A stretch of 64,000 bases of DNA from Tolypeutes matacus (taxonomy: Eukaryota > Chordata > Mammalia > Cingulata > Chlamyphoridae), in assembly GCA_026826555.1 (NCBI GenBank), contig JAKSZT010053883.1, forward strand, positions 30,485,282 through 30,549,281, written 5' to 3'. This document shows, piece after piece, positions 52,986 through 64,000 of this stretch. The notes beneath the pieces were generated by a model. It saw only the letters and a list, made by a program, of their open reading frames with translations, was not told where the DNA came from and did not search any database. The stretch's first letter is position 1, and the number at the start of each line of letters is the position of its first letter. The translations under genes were made by a program, and so were the position numbers.

Positions 52986-53899
52986 TCAATGAGTAAAGGC
53001 CACAGCCTCTGTCCTTAAGTTGCTGACACTAAGTGGCATGAAGATGGGTGCAGATGAACGGCAAGGCTCCCCACTGGACCCTCCCTTGCACAGTGGTCCC
53101 CAGGTGGAATAACCACAGTCACAAGGTACAAGGAGGGAGGTCTGCATCTGAGGGACTGAACAAAGCAGGGAGACAGACCACATCCTGTGAACAGAGAACT
53201 AGTGCCAGTAAAAGCCGGAGGGAGGGAGCGTGACTGGCCTGGGGTGGGGATGGGGAGCAGTGGAGATCAGGCAAGTTGGGGTTTTCTTGGAGAGCCTTAG
53301 AGGCTTGGCTGAGGGGCTGAAACTCAATGGCTTGGCATAGAGGAGCCACTGGAAGTTTCAGAGCAGGGCAGAGCTTCATGTGGGAGTACACTCTGCGGGG
53401 CTGGAGGGCTGGAGGGTGGAGGTGGGGGATCAGGTCAGGTGTTAAAATAATCCAGGTCAGAGGCCTAAACCAAGGCAGTGCAGGGAAGGGGGAGGGTCAT
53501 CAGGGACTCCTGAAGGCCCAGAGGCATACGAGGTGGCCCCCCTACTTTCCTGTGCCCTGAATTTTACACCCTGTGTCTCAGGGTCCAACAGGTGCACCAA
53601 TGGCTAGCTGGGACAGACTGTCCTGGGAGGAAGAATGTGGCTCTGTCCCTGTCCCCAAGGTTCCAGGGTGTGCTGAGAAACGGGGAGTGGATGTTAAAGT
53701 CCTTTCTTGGCCCAGCAGCCTGACTTGGACAGAATATGCTGAGGGTTCCCAGGGATCAGAATTGGTGCCTTTACAGACATTTCTACATTAGCTCCAGTCT
53801 CAGGAGGGACCTGCTCTTCCAAGACCAAACTCCCAGGAATCATAGAAGCCTTAGAAGCCTGGAGTGGGGAAGTCAGAACCCATGTGCTTCAAACTCTCT

Positions 53900-54110
53900 C
53901 CCAGGGTAAGAATCACCCTGACAAGCAATCACCCTCTCTTTGCGTAAATGCCTCCAGTGACAGGAAGCTCACTACTCCTCAGGCAGGCACCCCCTGATTG
54001 TTAGAAAGTTTCTCTTATCCAAGGACACACCTGTCCCAACGTATGTGACAGCCCTGCAGGGATGTGAAGACAGAGTCTCTGTGCCCCATGAGCCTTCTAG
54101 AACTCTTCCC
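53900..54110 (+). repeat. CR1/L3-like LINE remnant
   Basis: GCCTCCAGTGACAGGAAGCT, CACTACTCCTCAGGCAGGCA and TTGTTAGAAAGTTTCTCTTA match conserved L3 text. Confidence 0.6.
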
Positions 54111-54341
54111 AGGTAGAGCACCCCCAATGGCCCTTGATCAGGATGGTGGTTTGGGGATCTGCCACAGCCAAGCCACTAGGTTCTGTGGCCCTACAGTTAG
54201 ATCAGGCCTTCCTGTTCTCTGATGGCCAATGGCTCTGCCAGGGCACAGGCCACACCGGGTCACATCTGGGACTCTGCCTGGGGTCTCCCATAGGGCATTT
54301 ACCCCTCCCTGGCCTGGCTTCCCTCCCCTGTCCCCACACAC

Positions 54342-54449
54342 CTTCTCCAGGCCATCCTCCTTCAGACTGACAATGTCCAGATCGAAATCTGTCCGTAAGC
54401 CACTGGTTTTGTTGAAAACAATCCGTCCAGTTAATCCTTCCCATTGAGC
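54342..54449 (-). CDS. GRIK3: GRIK3 coding exon (human exon 8 equivalent), end of amino-terminal domain
   Basis: This exon is 108 bp, 36 codons, phase 0 at both ends, with acceptor CCGGCAG and donor GTGTGTG. It begins [14 protein letters not shown] and ends SLKEDGLEK. It encodes the last strands of the amino-terminal domain with an NKT sequon. The peptide reads DLDIVSL where I recall DLDIISL in human, a conservative change. It is too short to have been found from ORF length, and was located by the family motif and flanking splice sites. Confidence 0.96.
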
Positions 54450-54944
54450 CTGCCGGAGGGGAGAGGGCAGAGCGGCAATTCCTCAGGCTCATAAATCATC
54501 ATTCGGTACAACTGTACAATGCTTCATTTTAATTACTCCTTGCACTGATACTGTTCCCCCAAGACCATGATTAATTAATAATCACCTCCATCATTGCTCG
54601 GGCTGCCGTGCGAGCCAGCGATTTCCATAAATTCTATTATGCTCTTTAGCCGGCTTTACATTTGCACCTTCTCGTGTACAACATCGATCTCGGATGTGCC
54701 CAAATGAGCCTCTGCCTTGAAGCCATGGGAAAGGGGAGCCCGTGTCAGAGGCCCAGAGAGAGGCAGGGAGGCAGGCAGGCAGGGCCCGCGTAGGCGAGAC
54801 CTGCTGAGAGGCGGAGGAGCCAAGCGGCCGGGCCAGCCTGGCCATACATCTAGACACTAGGAGTAGCCCCCAGAGAGGCAGAGGAGACAGAGAGAGTCCC
54901 CCCCACCCCACCAGCCTGGGCTCCATGCATGTTGTACTTAAGAA

Positions 54945-55150
54945 ATCTGGGGTCAGATCTCTGGGTTCAACCACAATTAGCTGTGTGACCTTGAACATTT
55001 CATTTCACCTCTCTGCTTCGGTTTCCTCATCTGTAAAATGGAACTATCTTACCAAAATGCTGTAAGTGGAAAATGAGATAAGTCATGGAAAATACTTAGA
55101 ACAGTGCCTGACACAGCAGAACCCCTGAGTAAACGGTAGCTTTTGTTATT
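54945..55150 (+). repeat. MIR SINE
   Basis: GCTGTGTGACCTTGAACATT, GTTTCCTCATCTGTAAAATG, CTTAGAACAGTGCCTGACAC. Confidence 0.85.
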
Positions 55151-58100
55151 TTTTACTGTCATTAATATTGCTAACACAGAAAGAGGCAGGCAGAGGTTCA
55201 GAGGAGTTACAGGACCCTAACTGAGAAAAGCTCCCTCTTCTAGATCAAGGGCCTGCAATCTACCGCCCAGGGGCCAAGTCTGGCTCACCTCCCGTTTTTG
55301 TAAATAACGTTTATGAAAGCAGGGCCATGCCCACGTGTCGTGTACTGTCGGTGGCTGCTTTTGTGCCGCAAGGGCAGAGCCGAGCGTCACAGCAGAGAAC
55401 GCAGGGCCCACAGGGCCTAAAATATTTACTCTCTGGCCCTTTGCAGAAAAAGCCGGCTGAGTCCTGTTCTAGAGGCTATCTTTCCTGTAGGCCCAGAGCT
55501 TTCAGCCTACAAGGGACCTTCACACTCTTCGCCTTATGGACCCTCCCCATCAGCCAGGCAAGGACCGTGATTTCCCTTTTACAGACAAGAAGGGCCATGT
55601 GTGGCCACCCAAAATCAGAGTGAATGAGAGCTAGAACTAAACTAGGCCTCGGGGTCCCCAGGACCCCGCCCTCAGGCTGGACCTGTTTCCCTGTTCCCTT
55701 CTGCCACAGAGTTAGGAGAGCAGCCAGCACATATGGCTTTCTGAGTCTGGGGTCAGAACAAACCCCATGCCTCCTGGGTTCCTTGGGAACAAAGGTAAGC
55801 CTGGGAGCAGGAAGCAGAGAGAAAACTTGGGTGCTCACCTAACCACTGGGTCCTGGGGTTGAAGGGAGGGCTGGGGGGGCGGGGGTGGGTACCCAGGAAG
55901 AAGCCTGTGGGCAGTGGAAGGTCTGCGATTGGAAAGCTGGGGCTGAGTCCTTGGGGGCCACGTTTGGCTCCTAGTTGCACTGGGGCCTTGATCCCTTGCT
56001 GATTCTGGAAAGAGCTGCAGAGCTTCCCCCGAATATACTCCAGCACCCATGCGCACGCTCATGATTCGACACATGAGTTCATGGGCTCACAGGTCCCTGG
56101 AGGCTTATCTGTGGATCCCAGACGGAAGCTCTTAGGAATCTCCAAAAACACAGGCAGCTGTAAGCCATGGTGAAGTCTTCTGGATAAACAGGTACATGGG
56201 GAAATGGGTGTGCAAGGCAGGCACCATCTAGGGGTGCAGGAGGCTGGAAAACAGTGACAAGTGCCCTAACCTTTTGGGCTTTACTAAGGGAAAACCCTCC
56301 TTCATGAGGACTAACAAAAGGTGGCTAAAGTGCTCTGCCCAGTGCCTGGCACGCAGTCACGGCTGCGTGGCGCACATCCTCTCCTTTCCCCTTCCTTGCT
56401 TTCGTCCCTTGAGCTCCCCTGGAATAGGACTGGCCCTTTATACTTGCTACCCTGGTGACTACTCCAGTCCTGCCTGGGGCTGTGGCTGGGGCTTGGGAAC
56501 CCGAAATAACCCTATACCCCACAGCCCAGGAGCAGAACTGAGGCTGTAGCTCTGCAGTGGGGTCCTGCTTCTGGCCCAGGTACCCAGGGAGCTGCCCTTT
56601 TGGGCGCACATGACACAAACTCTATCTGGGGATAGAGGGGTGGCTGGGGCATTGGAGTGCTCACCTGGGCCAAGGCCCGAGACCCCAGCTTCAACCCCCT
56701 CACAGAGGGCTAATCTCCTTCCCTACGTGAGCTCACTTTGTTCTCATGGCAGTCCTGCCAGGTGGGCGTCACTGTTGCCCCCATTTTGTAGATGTGGACA
56801 CTGAGGCTCAAACAGGACTCAGCTCTTAGGTCACAAGTAATGGTGGGTGGGGCAGATTCCCTCACCGCAGCAGCAGAGCTGAAGGGCTTGGGGTTGTGGT
56901 GCCCAAGGTGGAGTGAGGGGAGCTTACACGGACCCTAGGGAGCTGGGGACAGCGATTAAAGGGGCATGAGAGAAGGGGAAAACCACCGTTTTGTGACTTC
57001 ACAGGCGCCTCAGCTTCCCTCAGGCTGCCCTCTCCTCTCCTCTGAGGGCCCTATACCTTCAGGCTATTTCCTGGGCCCCAAGGGAAATCACAGCAGGTGC
57101 CTTCGAACCAGAACCAGCTCTCCCAGGGAAGCCTTCTCTCCTTGTCAGCTACAGAGGAATTAAATGCCAGCAGGTGCGCGGCCTGTCAGTGGGGTGGGCA
57201 GGGACAGGGCAGGCCTCCGGAGGCAGCTCCTCCCCGTGACATTTACCGGCCCGCCCGCCCCCTCCAGCTGCTGCTCAGGACCAGCTAAATGAAAGATGCT
57301 TCACAGCTCTGAACTCCGGCCTGGTATTTTGCAGCTCCTCTCGGAAATGCCAAGACTTTAAAATGATTTACTGTCACGCAGTCATATGGGGAGAAGGCAA
57401 GCTGGGGATGGCCTGAGGCAGGGAACCTGGGCCCTGGCCATGGTGCTCTGGTTCCCTGGGCCAGCAGCCAGCCCTCCGGTCAGCCACTCGCCGCCCTGGG
57501 CCTTGATCTCCATGGCTACAAAAAGGAGCCCAGATGAAGATGTTTCTGAGAGGATCTGTAAGGAAGCACGGCCGACGACCACCCAGGCTGGCCTGGCCCT
57601 GCTCAGGGCATCAGACAAAGGGACTCCAGCTGCAGTTTTGATGGGATGGACAAAAGGGACCATCGTGGTCCTCTTATACCCAAACCTCTGCTACTCGAGT
57701 TCCTTCTCGGGATGCGGGAACTGATGCCAAGGACTTAACTGCTGCCTCACACCGATTCTGAGGTACGTTCGCAGGTGAAGAAAGGCATGCTGAGGGATGG
57801 GCAGGAAATCGCCTAAGCTATGCAGGCTGGGAGAGGTAGAGCACATGCAGGGAACTCCAGAACCCACATCTTGTCAATATTCCTTTGCATATCTTTCTAG
57901 TGGGTGGGAGCAGCTAACACTGGCCTCAACCTGAAGCAGTAAAGGGGGACTCGGGTCCTTGGGGACGGCAGAGGCCCTCCGAGTTTAAGGGGGTGAGTTC
58001 CTTTGGTATTTGCTTCCTTTCCATTTGGGATTACATTTATTAATGCACCAACTTGACGGCTGTGTATCCCCCTCCCTAGGCTGTGAGTTCTTTGAGAATA

Positions 58101-58539
58101 GGGACTTGCACACAGTTTTTCACACCGTCTTCCTAACAATCCTTCAAGGCAAGCACTCTTACCATCCCTGGTACTGAGGATCAAAGAGTTAATCATCTCA
58201 CACAAAGTCACACAGCTAGTTGTGGGTCCAGGATGCAAGCCCAGGCCTCTGTAAAGTGGGGACAACAAACCCTGCTGTCTAGAGTTTATGAGGACAACAG
58301 TGGATGGAGAATCCTTTGAAACTGGAAATGGACACTGTGTGTTTCCATGGTCATCTCTTTTTCAGCAGCAGGACAGGTTTCATGTCCCCTGGTTCCTCTG
58401 AAATCAGTTCCATGGTTGGGACCATTTCCATCTCCTGCCATGGCGCCAGGAGAGTTGGGTCCCAGCGGGGACCCTGGTGGGGAAGTTGGTCAATGAGCCC
58501 ATGGCGTGAGGATGAGTTTGTGGGGCTGATTATTATTTC

Positions 58540-58895
58540 CTGAGCCTTCTCTGCCCCAGGCCCTGAGCTAAGTGCTCTAGGTGTGGTGTCTCCTTCCATC
58601 CTCCTGGCATCCCTGGAGGTGGGCATGCTCAGTATTCTCGTTTTACAGGTGAGGCCACTGACGCTCAGCTGGGTTCTCCAGCCAGCCTGAGGTCCTCTCC
58701 AGTCCATGGCAATGCTGATCATCTACTGAGGACCTGCTCTGTGCCAGGACTGAGCCTCTTAATCACCGGGTAAGATTGGTCCTATCATGTGCATCCCCCC
58801 CCCCGGAAGGAAACTGAGGCTTAGAGATGGGAGGCACCTTGCCTGAGAACACAGAGATTGGAAGTCAGCTCTGCCTGGCTCCCAGACCTGGGCGC
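58540..58895 (-). repeat. Two adjacent MIR fragments
   Basis: Complement orientation in both: TCTCGTTTTACAGGTGAGGC in the first (58540-58690), then CCTGCTCTGTGCCAGGACTG and GGAAACTGAGGCTTAGAGAT in the second (58705-58895). They end about 90 bases from the exon at 58984. Confidence 0.65.
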
Positions 58896-58983
58896 TCACC
58901 CCCTCCACTGCTCTGCAGCACCAATAGCACCCCCCACCCCACCCTGGGTGATGGTCCCAGTGGGGGCAGGCAGTAGCACTCAC

Positions 58984-59127
58984 CTCCTTGATGAAGTTCA
59001 TGAAGCGGCCTCCAAAGCGCCAGGCCTTGTGCCGATGGCACTGCAGGGAGTTCACGGTCATCTGGGGCGCCCGCTGATAGCACACGGACACGATGTGGAC
59101 GGCATCGTACAGCAAAGCTGCGTCGGT
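58984..59127 (-). CDS. GRIK3: GRIK3 coding exon (human exon 7 equivalent), amino-terminal domain
   Basis: This exon is 144 bp, 48 codons, phase 0 at both ends. It starts [15 protein letters not shown] after acceptor CTCCAG and ends RFMNFIKE before donor GTGAGT. The stretch [17 protein letters not shown] contains a cysteine that in this family helps form an amino-terminal-domain disulfide (family knowledge). Translation beyond the donor quickly diverges from the family, which supports the exon end chosen. Confidence 0.97.
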
Positions 59128-59862
59128 CTGGAGGGGAGGTTCCAGGCCCCGCCTGAGAGTGGCTGCTGAGCCCCTCAAGGCTTCGGCCCACCCGGTCCTA
59201 TCTCCCTCCCCTTCCCCGCCACAGGCACATGATGTCCTGGTGAGGGCAGAGGGCCCGAGGCCCTTGCAGTGACCCTGTCCATGCCCCTGATGAGAGGCCA
59301 GGGCTGAGGCCGAGTCTGCAGCCGGGCAGACCCTGCAACTCACAGCCTCTGCAGCTCAGACCAGCTCTTCTCCTGCCTGTGCCCCCCCCCACTGTGTCAT
59401 CCCATTACCCCACGGTGTTCCCCAGGCCCTGGCCACACTTTCTTCTCTTCTGCCTCCCCAGCCTTCATCCCTGCTACCTCCTTCCAGGCAACTCTACCCA
59501 TCACATAGTCCGCTGTGCCCAAAGCTGCCTGTCTTTATCCCCAGTGCTCTGCAGTCACCTGCTTGCATGCCTATTTCCCCACCAGATGGGGACCTTTGGC
59601 CGGGGAGCAGGGGCGTGCAGCTGTGTCTGATTCATATCTGTGTCCCCCGCTCTTAGTCTAGGTCTGGCTGACATGTGGCAGGTTTTAAGAAGGGAAGAAG
59701 AAGGGAAGAAAGAAAGAAGGAAGGAAGGAGAGAAGGAAAGATGAAAAGAAGTAAGGAGGGCAGGAGGGAGTGGGGGAGGGAGGAAGGAAGGAAAGGGGGA
59801 AGGGGAAGGAGGGGAGGAAGGAAAAGAGGGGGTCCCTGGTCCAGCTGGCCCAGCTGTCATAC
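59128..59862 (-). other. GRIK3: GRIK3 intron, 735 bp, with purine-rich tract
   Basis: This short intron runs between the two most upstream exons seen. Its main content is a GGAA/GAAA-rich tract at about 59690-59835, listed separately, which starts about 30 bases from the donor on the sense strand. The rest (59128-59690) is GC-rich and looks single-copy. No gene was seen in it. Confidence 0.9.
59690..59835 (+). repeat. GGAA/GAAA purine tract
   Basis: About 145 bases of nearly pure A and G (AAGAAAGAAGGAAGGAAGGA and similar). It is pyrimidine-rich on the sense strand, beginning about 30 bases inside the intron after the donor at 59862-59861. Confidence 0.9.
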
Positions 59863-60036
59863 CATCATCACTCCATCCAACAGGCCTGATTCTGCTCGGG
59901 GCGCCGCCTGCAGCCGCTCCATGGACCACTTCTCCACGATGGCCGAGACGTGGGGGTTGTCCACGTTGAGGATCCGGAACCCCGTCAGATTCACCCCTGA
60001 GTAGCGGTAGGGCTCCAGGTCTAATGCGTAAAGGTC
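59863..60036 (-). CDS. GRIK3: GRIK3 coding exon (human exon 6 equivalent), amino-terminal domain
   Basis: This exon is 174 bp, 58 codons, phase 0 at both ends. It begins with [14 protein letters not shown] after the acceptor CTATCAAG and ends GLLDGVMM before the donor GTATGA. It encodes part of the LIVBP-like amino-terminal domain, which in this family guides subunit assembly. The peptide includes an NLTG glycosylation sequon and the [10 protein letters not shown] segment shared by kainate subunits. It is the most upstream exon in the window. The preceding exon is not present before position 64000. Confidence 0.97.
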
Positions 60037-62889
60037 CTTGATAGAGAGAGGCTTGTGTAAACACAGGGCTCACGCCGCTCCTGTAAGTGCCAGCTCCCAG
60101 CCCTTTTGCACACTCCCTCATCAGGCCAGCCCCAGGCCTGAGCCACAGCCCCCTTCCGAGCCCTGCAGGTGGCTTGGAGGACCGGACTTGGAGTCCAACC
60201 TGGACTTGGGTCTGCTGACCACTGACCCTGCAGACTAACTGCAGGGCCTTGGGCAGGCCGTTCAGCCTCTCTGCTTCTTTAGATGCCTCTTCACCTTTGA
60301 AATGGGGGTCACACCTCCTTCCTAGGACTCAGTGGAAGTGCTCATGTAAGACATCCAGTCTAGCACCCCAAAGGAGCTTGGTAATGCTTGTTTCCTCTGA
60401 TGGGGGCAGCCACTTTGGGAAGAGACAGGGCACTGGGTCTAGGCAGCCCCAAGATACCCAGAGGGGGCTGAAGGGAGTATTTCATCTCCTGAAAGAGGGT
60501 GTTTTAAAACGGTCTTTTCTGCCTAGGACTAAAGGAGTACTAGTGCCCTCTTCTCTCTTCCTCTGCACATCCTGAGTCAGGGCTTCCTCCTCCCTGCCAC
60601 CAGGTGGTCTACTTGTCTTCTGTGGGCCAGTAGCACCCATCCTGGTGCAGGGGGCAGGACTTGGGGTCTTAATGCATGGGGAAGCCCAGCTCCAGCCCTT
60701 CCCTAGCTCTAGGACAAGGTGGGCTGGTGAGGGAAGAAGGCAAAGAGGAGCATGGAGAGACGGGGCAGAAGGACGGAGAGCAGCTACACCCTGAGTGAGA
60801 AGAGGTGGCAGTGAAGGAGGTCATGGGTAATAGTAAGAAGAGCCAAGTGGAGCTCCATCTTGTTAAGAAAAATTATCCAAGATTTGGAAATAAGGCAAAG
60901 GGAGAGCAGTGTGTCCTTTCAATATTGAAACATTGTTTGATGGGCCTGTCCCAGGATTATTTAGTTCTATGGGAGAAGGTGCCTGGGTTTAACTTCACTG
61001 TCAGCTACTCGTTAAATTTATAGATTTTAGTCCAGTAGAAAAGATAATCCCGAAGGCTATGGTTTTATTGCCATGTAGGACATCAGTCCATTTTGTATCT
61101 AATATAGCAATCTCATTCTACAATTTTCCCCAAAATACATATAAATAGCCAACTCACCAAATGTTCTTTGAGCCAGCTTTACCATCCTGCCAGTTCTCTC
61201 ACTATTGGGTCAAATAATCTTTGACATGTGTTCACTCTATATTTGCATGAGACTTGTGTTTTTGGCTTTTTGAAAAATAGGCTTTGATAGTCTAGACTGG
61301 CCTCATCCCATCGATGGGGAAACTGAGTCCTAGGTCAGCCTCTGGGCTCCTCCTCATCTTTTCCACACTCTCTTCCCACCAACCTGCCTTGTGCCCTGAC
61401 CCCAGCCTTCCCTCTCTCCTGGACCCCGCCCCTCAGTCACTCCATCCCACGTTGGGAGAGAGAGTGGCTGAGGACACACTTGGACTGTCCTTGTCTCTCC
61501 ATGGTTGCAGCTATTGTGAGTAGCATCCAATCTCAACACAGAGTTCCAGCTTTGGGTAAATCAATGCTCACGGAATGCTGTTGCTAACAAATCCCAGAGC
61601 CTGCAGAGAAGATGTTTCACGCTGTGTTGTCTTCCTCTGGGTTCTGAGGTGCCCCCAATTGTTTCTATTGTTTTTCCTGCACCCCCAAAGAGGCCTCCTT
61701 CTGGAACACACCGAGTCGGCTTTCTATTTGAAGGCTGGACAGTAGGGGAGAAGCTTGGAGCAGTCTTGAGCACAGGCAAGAAAGTTTAGTCCCAGCCTTG
61801 GCCAAACAAATATGGTCCTGATTCTAGGCCAGGATTTGGGATGGGGAAGAGGTGGATGAGAGCAGGAAGCAGGGTCTTCAGCAGATGAGTTGGCCAGAGG
61901 GTGTCTCTACAGCCCCAATCTCAGTGGGGGAATGGAGGTACATGGAATAGTATATTGCTTAATCTTTGTGCCCCTGTGAGGTAGGTACTTAAAGTAGTCT
62001 CATTTTACAGATGAAGAAACAGGGACTGAGGGGTGAAATGACTTGCCCAAGGTCATATAGCTCGTAAAAGGCAGAGACGGGGTATGTACCCAGGTCTGCT
62101 TTGAGGTTGTGTTGGAGCTGGCTGGAGCTGGCTGGAGCGAGCGGATTGTTAGCATCTCTTCCCAACTCCACATCCAGCAACATTATGCTGGTAGCTGGAT
62201 ATTGGCCATGGTGCGAGTGTTTACACCATGGAAATTGGCAAATGCTACAAATCAGGCTTTTATTCCCCTTAGAGAGCAGGTTGTTAAAGGCTCTGAAACA
62301 TTTACCAGCATACCTCTGTCTGTTTTATTCAAAACCCCGTAATCCACGTCCCTACTGGTTGTCAATACAAGACTCTTGTCAAAATTGTCTTTGGAACTTT
62401 TTTTTTTTTTGAAAGTGTGGACCACATCTAGCTAGATAGTCTGATTCAGAAAGATCCTGCGTTTCTAAACTCCTGCCTGGGAAGCTGAGACCAGGATACC
62501 TGTACGAACCAGAGAGGGGCAGCGAGGAGGGCAGGGGGAGAGGGCAAACACCCTGCAGGGGCCCCTCTTGCCGCTGCTCCTCCCTGAGGGCGGCCCACAG
62601 AGGCAGTGCGGTCACAGGGACCATGAGGCCAGACCACCTGGGTGCACGGCTCACCTGCTCCCTTACCTCAGTTGCCCATCAGCAAAATGGGGAGGGTGAG
62701 AGCACCTACTAGGACGGTTGTCAGGAGGAAGAAACGGGCTAAGAGCTGCACTTGGACCATGTCTGGTGCATGTTAAGCATACACCCTGCCTTCTCCTGCA
62801 GCTACTGAATAGGGGTCCTTCCTGGATTACTGGCGTGGGAGGCTGGCAGGGAGGGTCGGGTCCTTCCTGCCTGCACCTTCTGGGCAATA

Positions 62890-63110
62890 TAAAAACAATG
62901 TTAATGACGTATAACCCTTAGAAGGGCAGGCTCTATTCTAAGTGTCCTATATGTATTAACTCATTTGATTTCCACTGCACTCTTCTAAGAAGGATGTGAT
63001 TACCACCCCATTTTACAGAGGTGGAAACTGAGTCACAGAGAGGTTAGGTCTTTTGCTCAGGATTGCTCATGAGTTGGGGAGCAATGGAGGCAGACCCAGG
63101 CAGTGTGGCC
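62890..63110 (-). repeat. MIR SINE
   Basis: Complement orientation: CCTATATGTATTAACTCATT, CCATTTTACAGAGGTGGAAA and CTGAGTCACAGAGAGGTTAG. Confidence 0.8.
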
Positions 63111-63284
63111 CCAGAGCCCTCCCTCCCCCGTGACGATGTGCCCTCCTACACCCCCAGCTTCTGACCATCCACCCCCCAGCTTATGCCCACTGGGCATGGT
63201 TCTCACCCTTCCCACAGCAACCAGAGGGAACCTTCTGAGGGGTAAAGCCAACCTGTGCAAAATCTTTGCATGGCTCCTTATTGC

Positions 63285-63560
63285 CTTTTCAGAATAAAGC
63301 CCAAATTCCTTGGTATAGTTTACAAAGGTGCCCACCCCTCCAGCCTCACTTTCTTTCCCAAGCATTCCCATTTTTTCACTCCAGGAACACCTAACTACGC
63401 TAGTCCCCCTCTCCATTCCTTGCTGCTCCCTTCATGCAGCTTCCCTTCCCTGTGCCCTGCATCTCTGTGCATGTTCTCCTTGCTTCCTCAACCCCTGTTG
63501 GCTGGGCTAATCTCAGCTCAAGCATCACCTCTTCCAGGAAGCCTTCCTGGACTCTTCTTC
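63285..63560 (+). repeat. L2 LINE fragment
   Basis: AGAATAAAGCCCAAATTCCT, AATCTCAGCTCAAGCATCAC and CTCTTCCAGGAAGCCTTCCT are typical of the L2 3' region. Confidence 0.8.
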
Positions 63561-64000
63561 ACAGACATAACAGGATGGGTCTATAGCAATGTTTCTGCAA
63601 TGTCCCTGGGACCTCTGGGCTAGGACCCCTCTGGGGGACAACTGTCTGTGTCTGTCTCCCTGAGCCAAATACTCCCATCACCCAGATTGGAATGAGAGGT
63701 CAGCTAGCTGAGTAGCTCCCTGGGGCCCCTAAACATTGCTGCCAAGAGCCTGGAATGGAGAGACTAGTGTTTCACATCCTCCTCTCTACAGGGCTGGAAG
63801 CTAGGAAGGACTTGGTAAGCTGCCTGGGGCAGAGGATGAGACACCCAAGGGAACTGCTACAGGAACAAGAGGTCATCCCCAGACTGCCTTCAAAGGAGGT
63901 GGTTCTGAGGAGCTAGAGGGATTCGTTTGTAGAGTGTAGCATGCAAGCTCGGGGCCAGGACTGAACTGCTGGAGCCACGAAGGAGAGGCTGAACTGCCCC

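Larger units (their letters stand above)
51096..54341 (-). other. GRIK3: GRIK3 intron, 3246 bp
   Basis: The intron holds several old repeat remnants: CR1/L3-like pieces at about 52800-52985 and 53900-54110, and a fragment of an ancient long repeat at about 53240-53470. A C-rich run lies near 51832-51847. The remaining sequence, 51100-52780, shows no gene and no repeat I could name. Confidence 0.85.
54450..58983 (-). other. GRIK3: GRIK3 intron, 4534 bp
   Basis: The intron contains MIR-type SINE fragments at about 54945-55150, 56720-56840, 58540-58690 and 58705-58895. An L2-like tail lies near 58075-58130. Two stretches without visible repeats, 54480-54700 and 57120-57400, are listed as possible conserved elements. 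A C9 run lies near 58797. No ORF here has a recognisable protein family. Confidence 0.85.
60037..64000 (-). other. GRIK3: GRIK3 intron upstream of the 59863-60036 exon, partial
   Basis: This is the 3' part of the next intron. It holds MIR fragments at about 60230-60400, 61935-62100 and 62890-63110, and L2 at 63285-63560. 60420-61940 and 62100-62890 contain no recognisable gene. No exon with the expected preceding sequence (the segment ending in two threonines before DLYALD) was found. Confidence 0.8.

Overview
This is a piece of a placental mammal nuclear genome. It holds one recognisable gene on the minus strand: the 3' two-thirds of the coding part of GRIK3, which encodes the kainate-type glutamate receptor subunit GluK3 (GluR7). 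Eleven coding exons could be placed to the base. Each has a GT donor (except the last) and an AG acceptor, and reading phase carries through all of them. Together they encode 657 residues plus a stop. By comparison with the 919-residue human protein (recalled, not searched), about 262 N-terminal residues lie beyond the right edge, and the exons match numbers 6-16 of the 16-exon human gene.

Layout, left to right: 1-2000 is flank downstream of the gene. 2005-8290 is a 3' UTR of about 6.3 kb, ending near an AATAAA signal at 2022-2027. The C-terminal exon is at 8291-8485, TM4 at 11394-11644, the S2 ligand lobe at 12098-12320, M3 at 20504-20721, the pore loop at 23098-23216, S1 end plus TM1 at 28801-29024, S1 start at 42596-42799, and the end of the amino-terminal domain at 50982-51095, 54342-54449, 58984-59127 and 59863-60036. 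Sequence from 60037 to 64000 is the start of a further upstream intron. The long introns carry old interspersed repeats (MIR, L2, CR1/L3, MER5-like, L1M-type) and simple repeats. No second gene, RNA gene or CpG-island promoter was seen.

Species: no Alu, B1/B2, carnivore or ruminant SINE was noticed. The only young-looking SINE, at 41004-41073, has a tRNA-like body beginning GGGGAGCAGAT and a 12-bp target duplication. It resembles the DAS SINEs of armadillos and sloths, so a xenarthran is the best guess, but it rests on one copy.

I did not find a previously undescribed system. The most unusual items are a degenerate tandem array with CA tracts in the 3' UTR, a 12-bp TA-rich hairpin there, a local templated-looking duplication in the last intron, a strongly T-rich tract of about 560 bp, and several repeat-free intronic stretches that may be conserved regulatory DNA.
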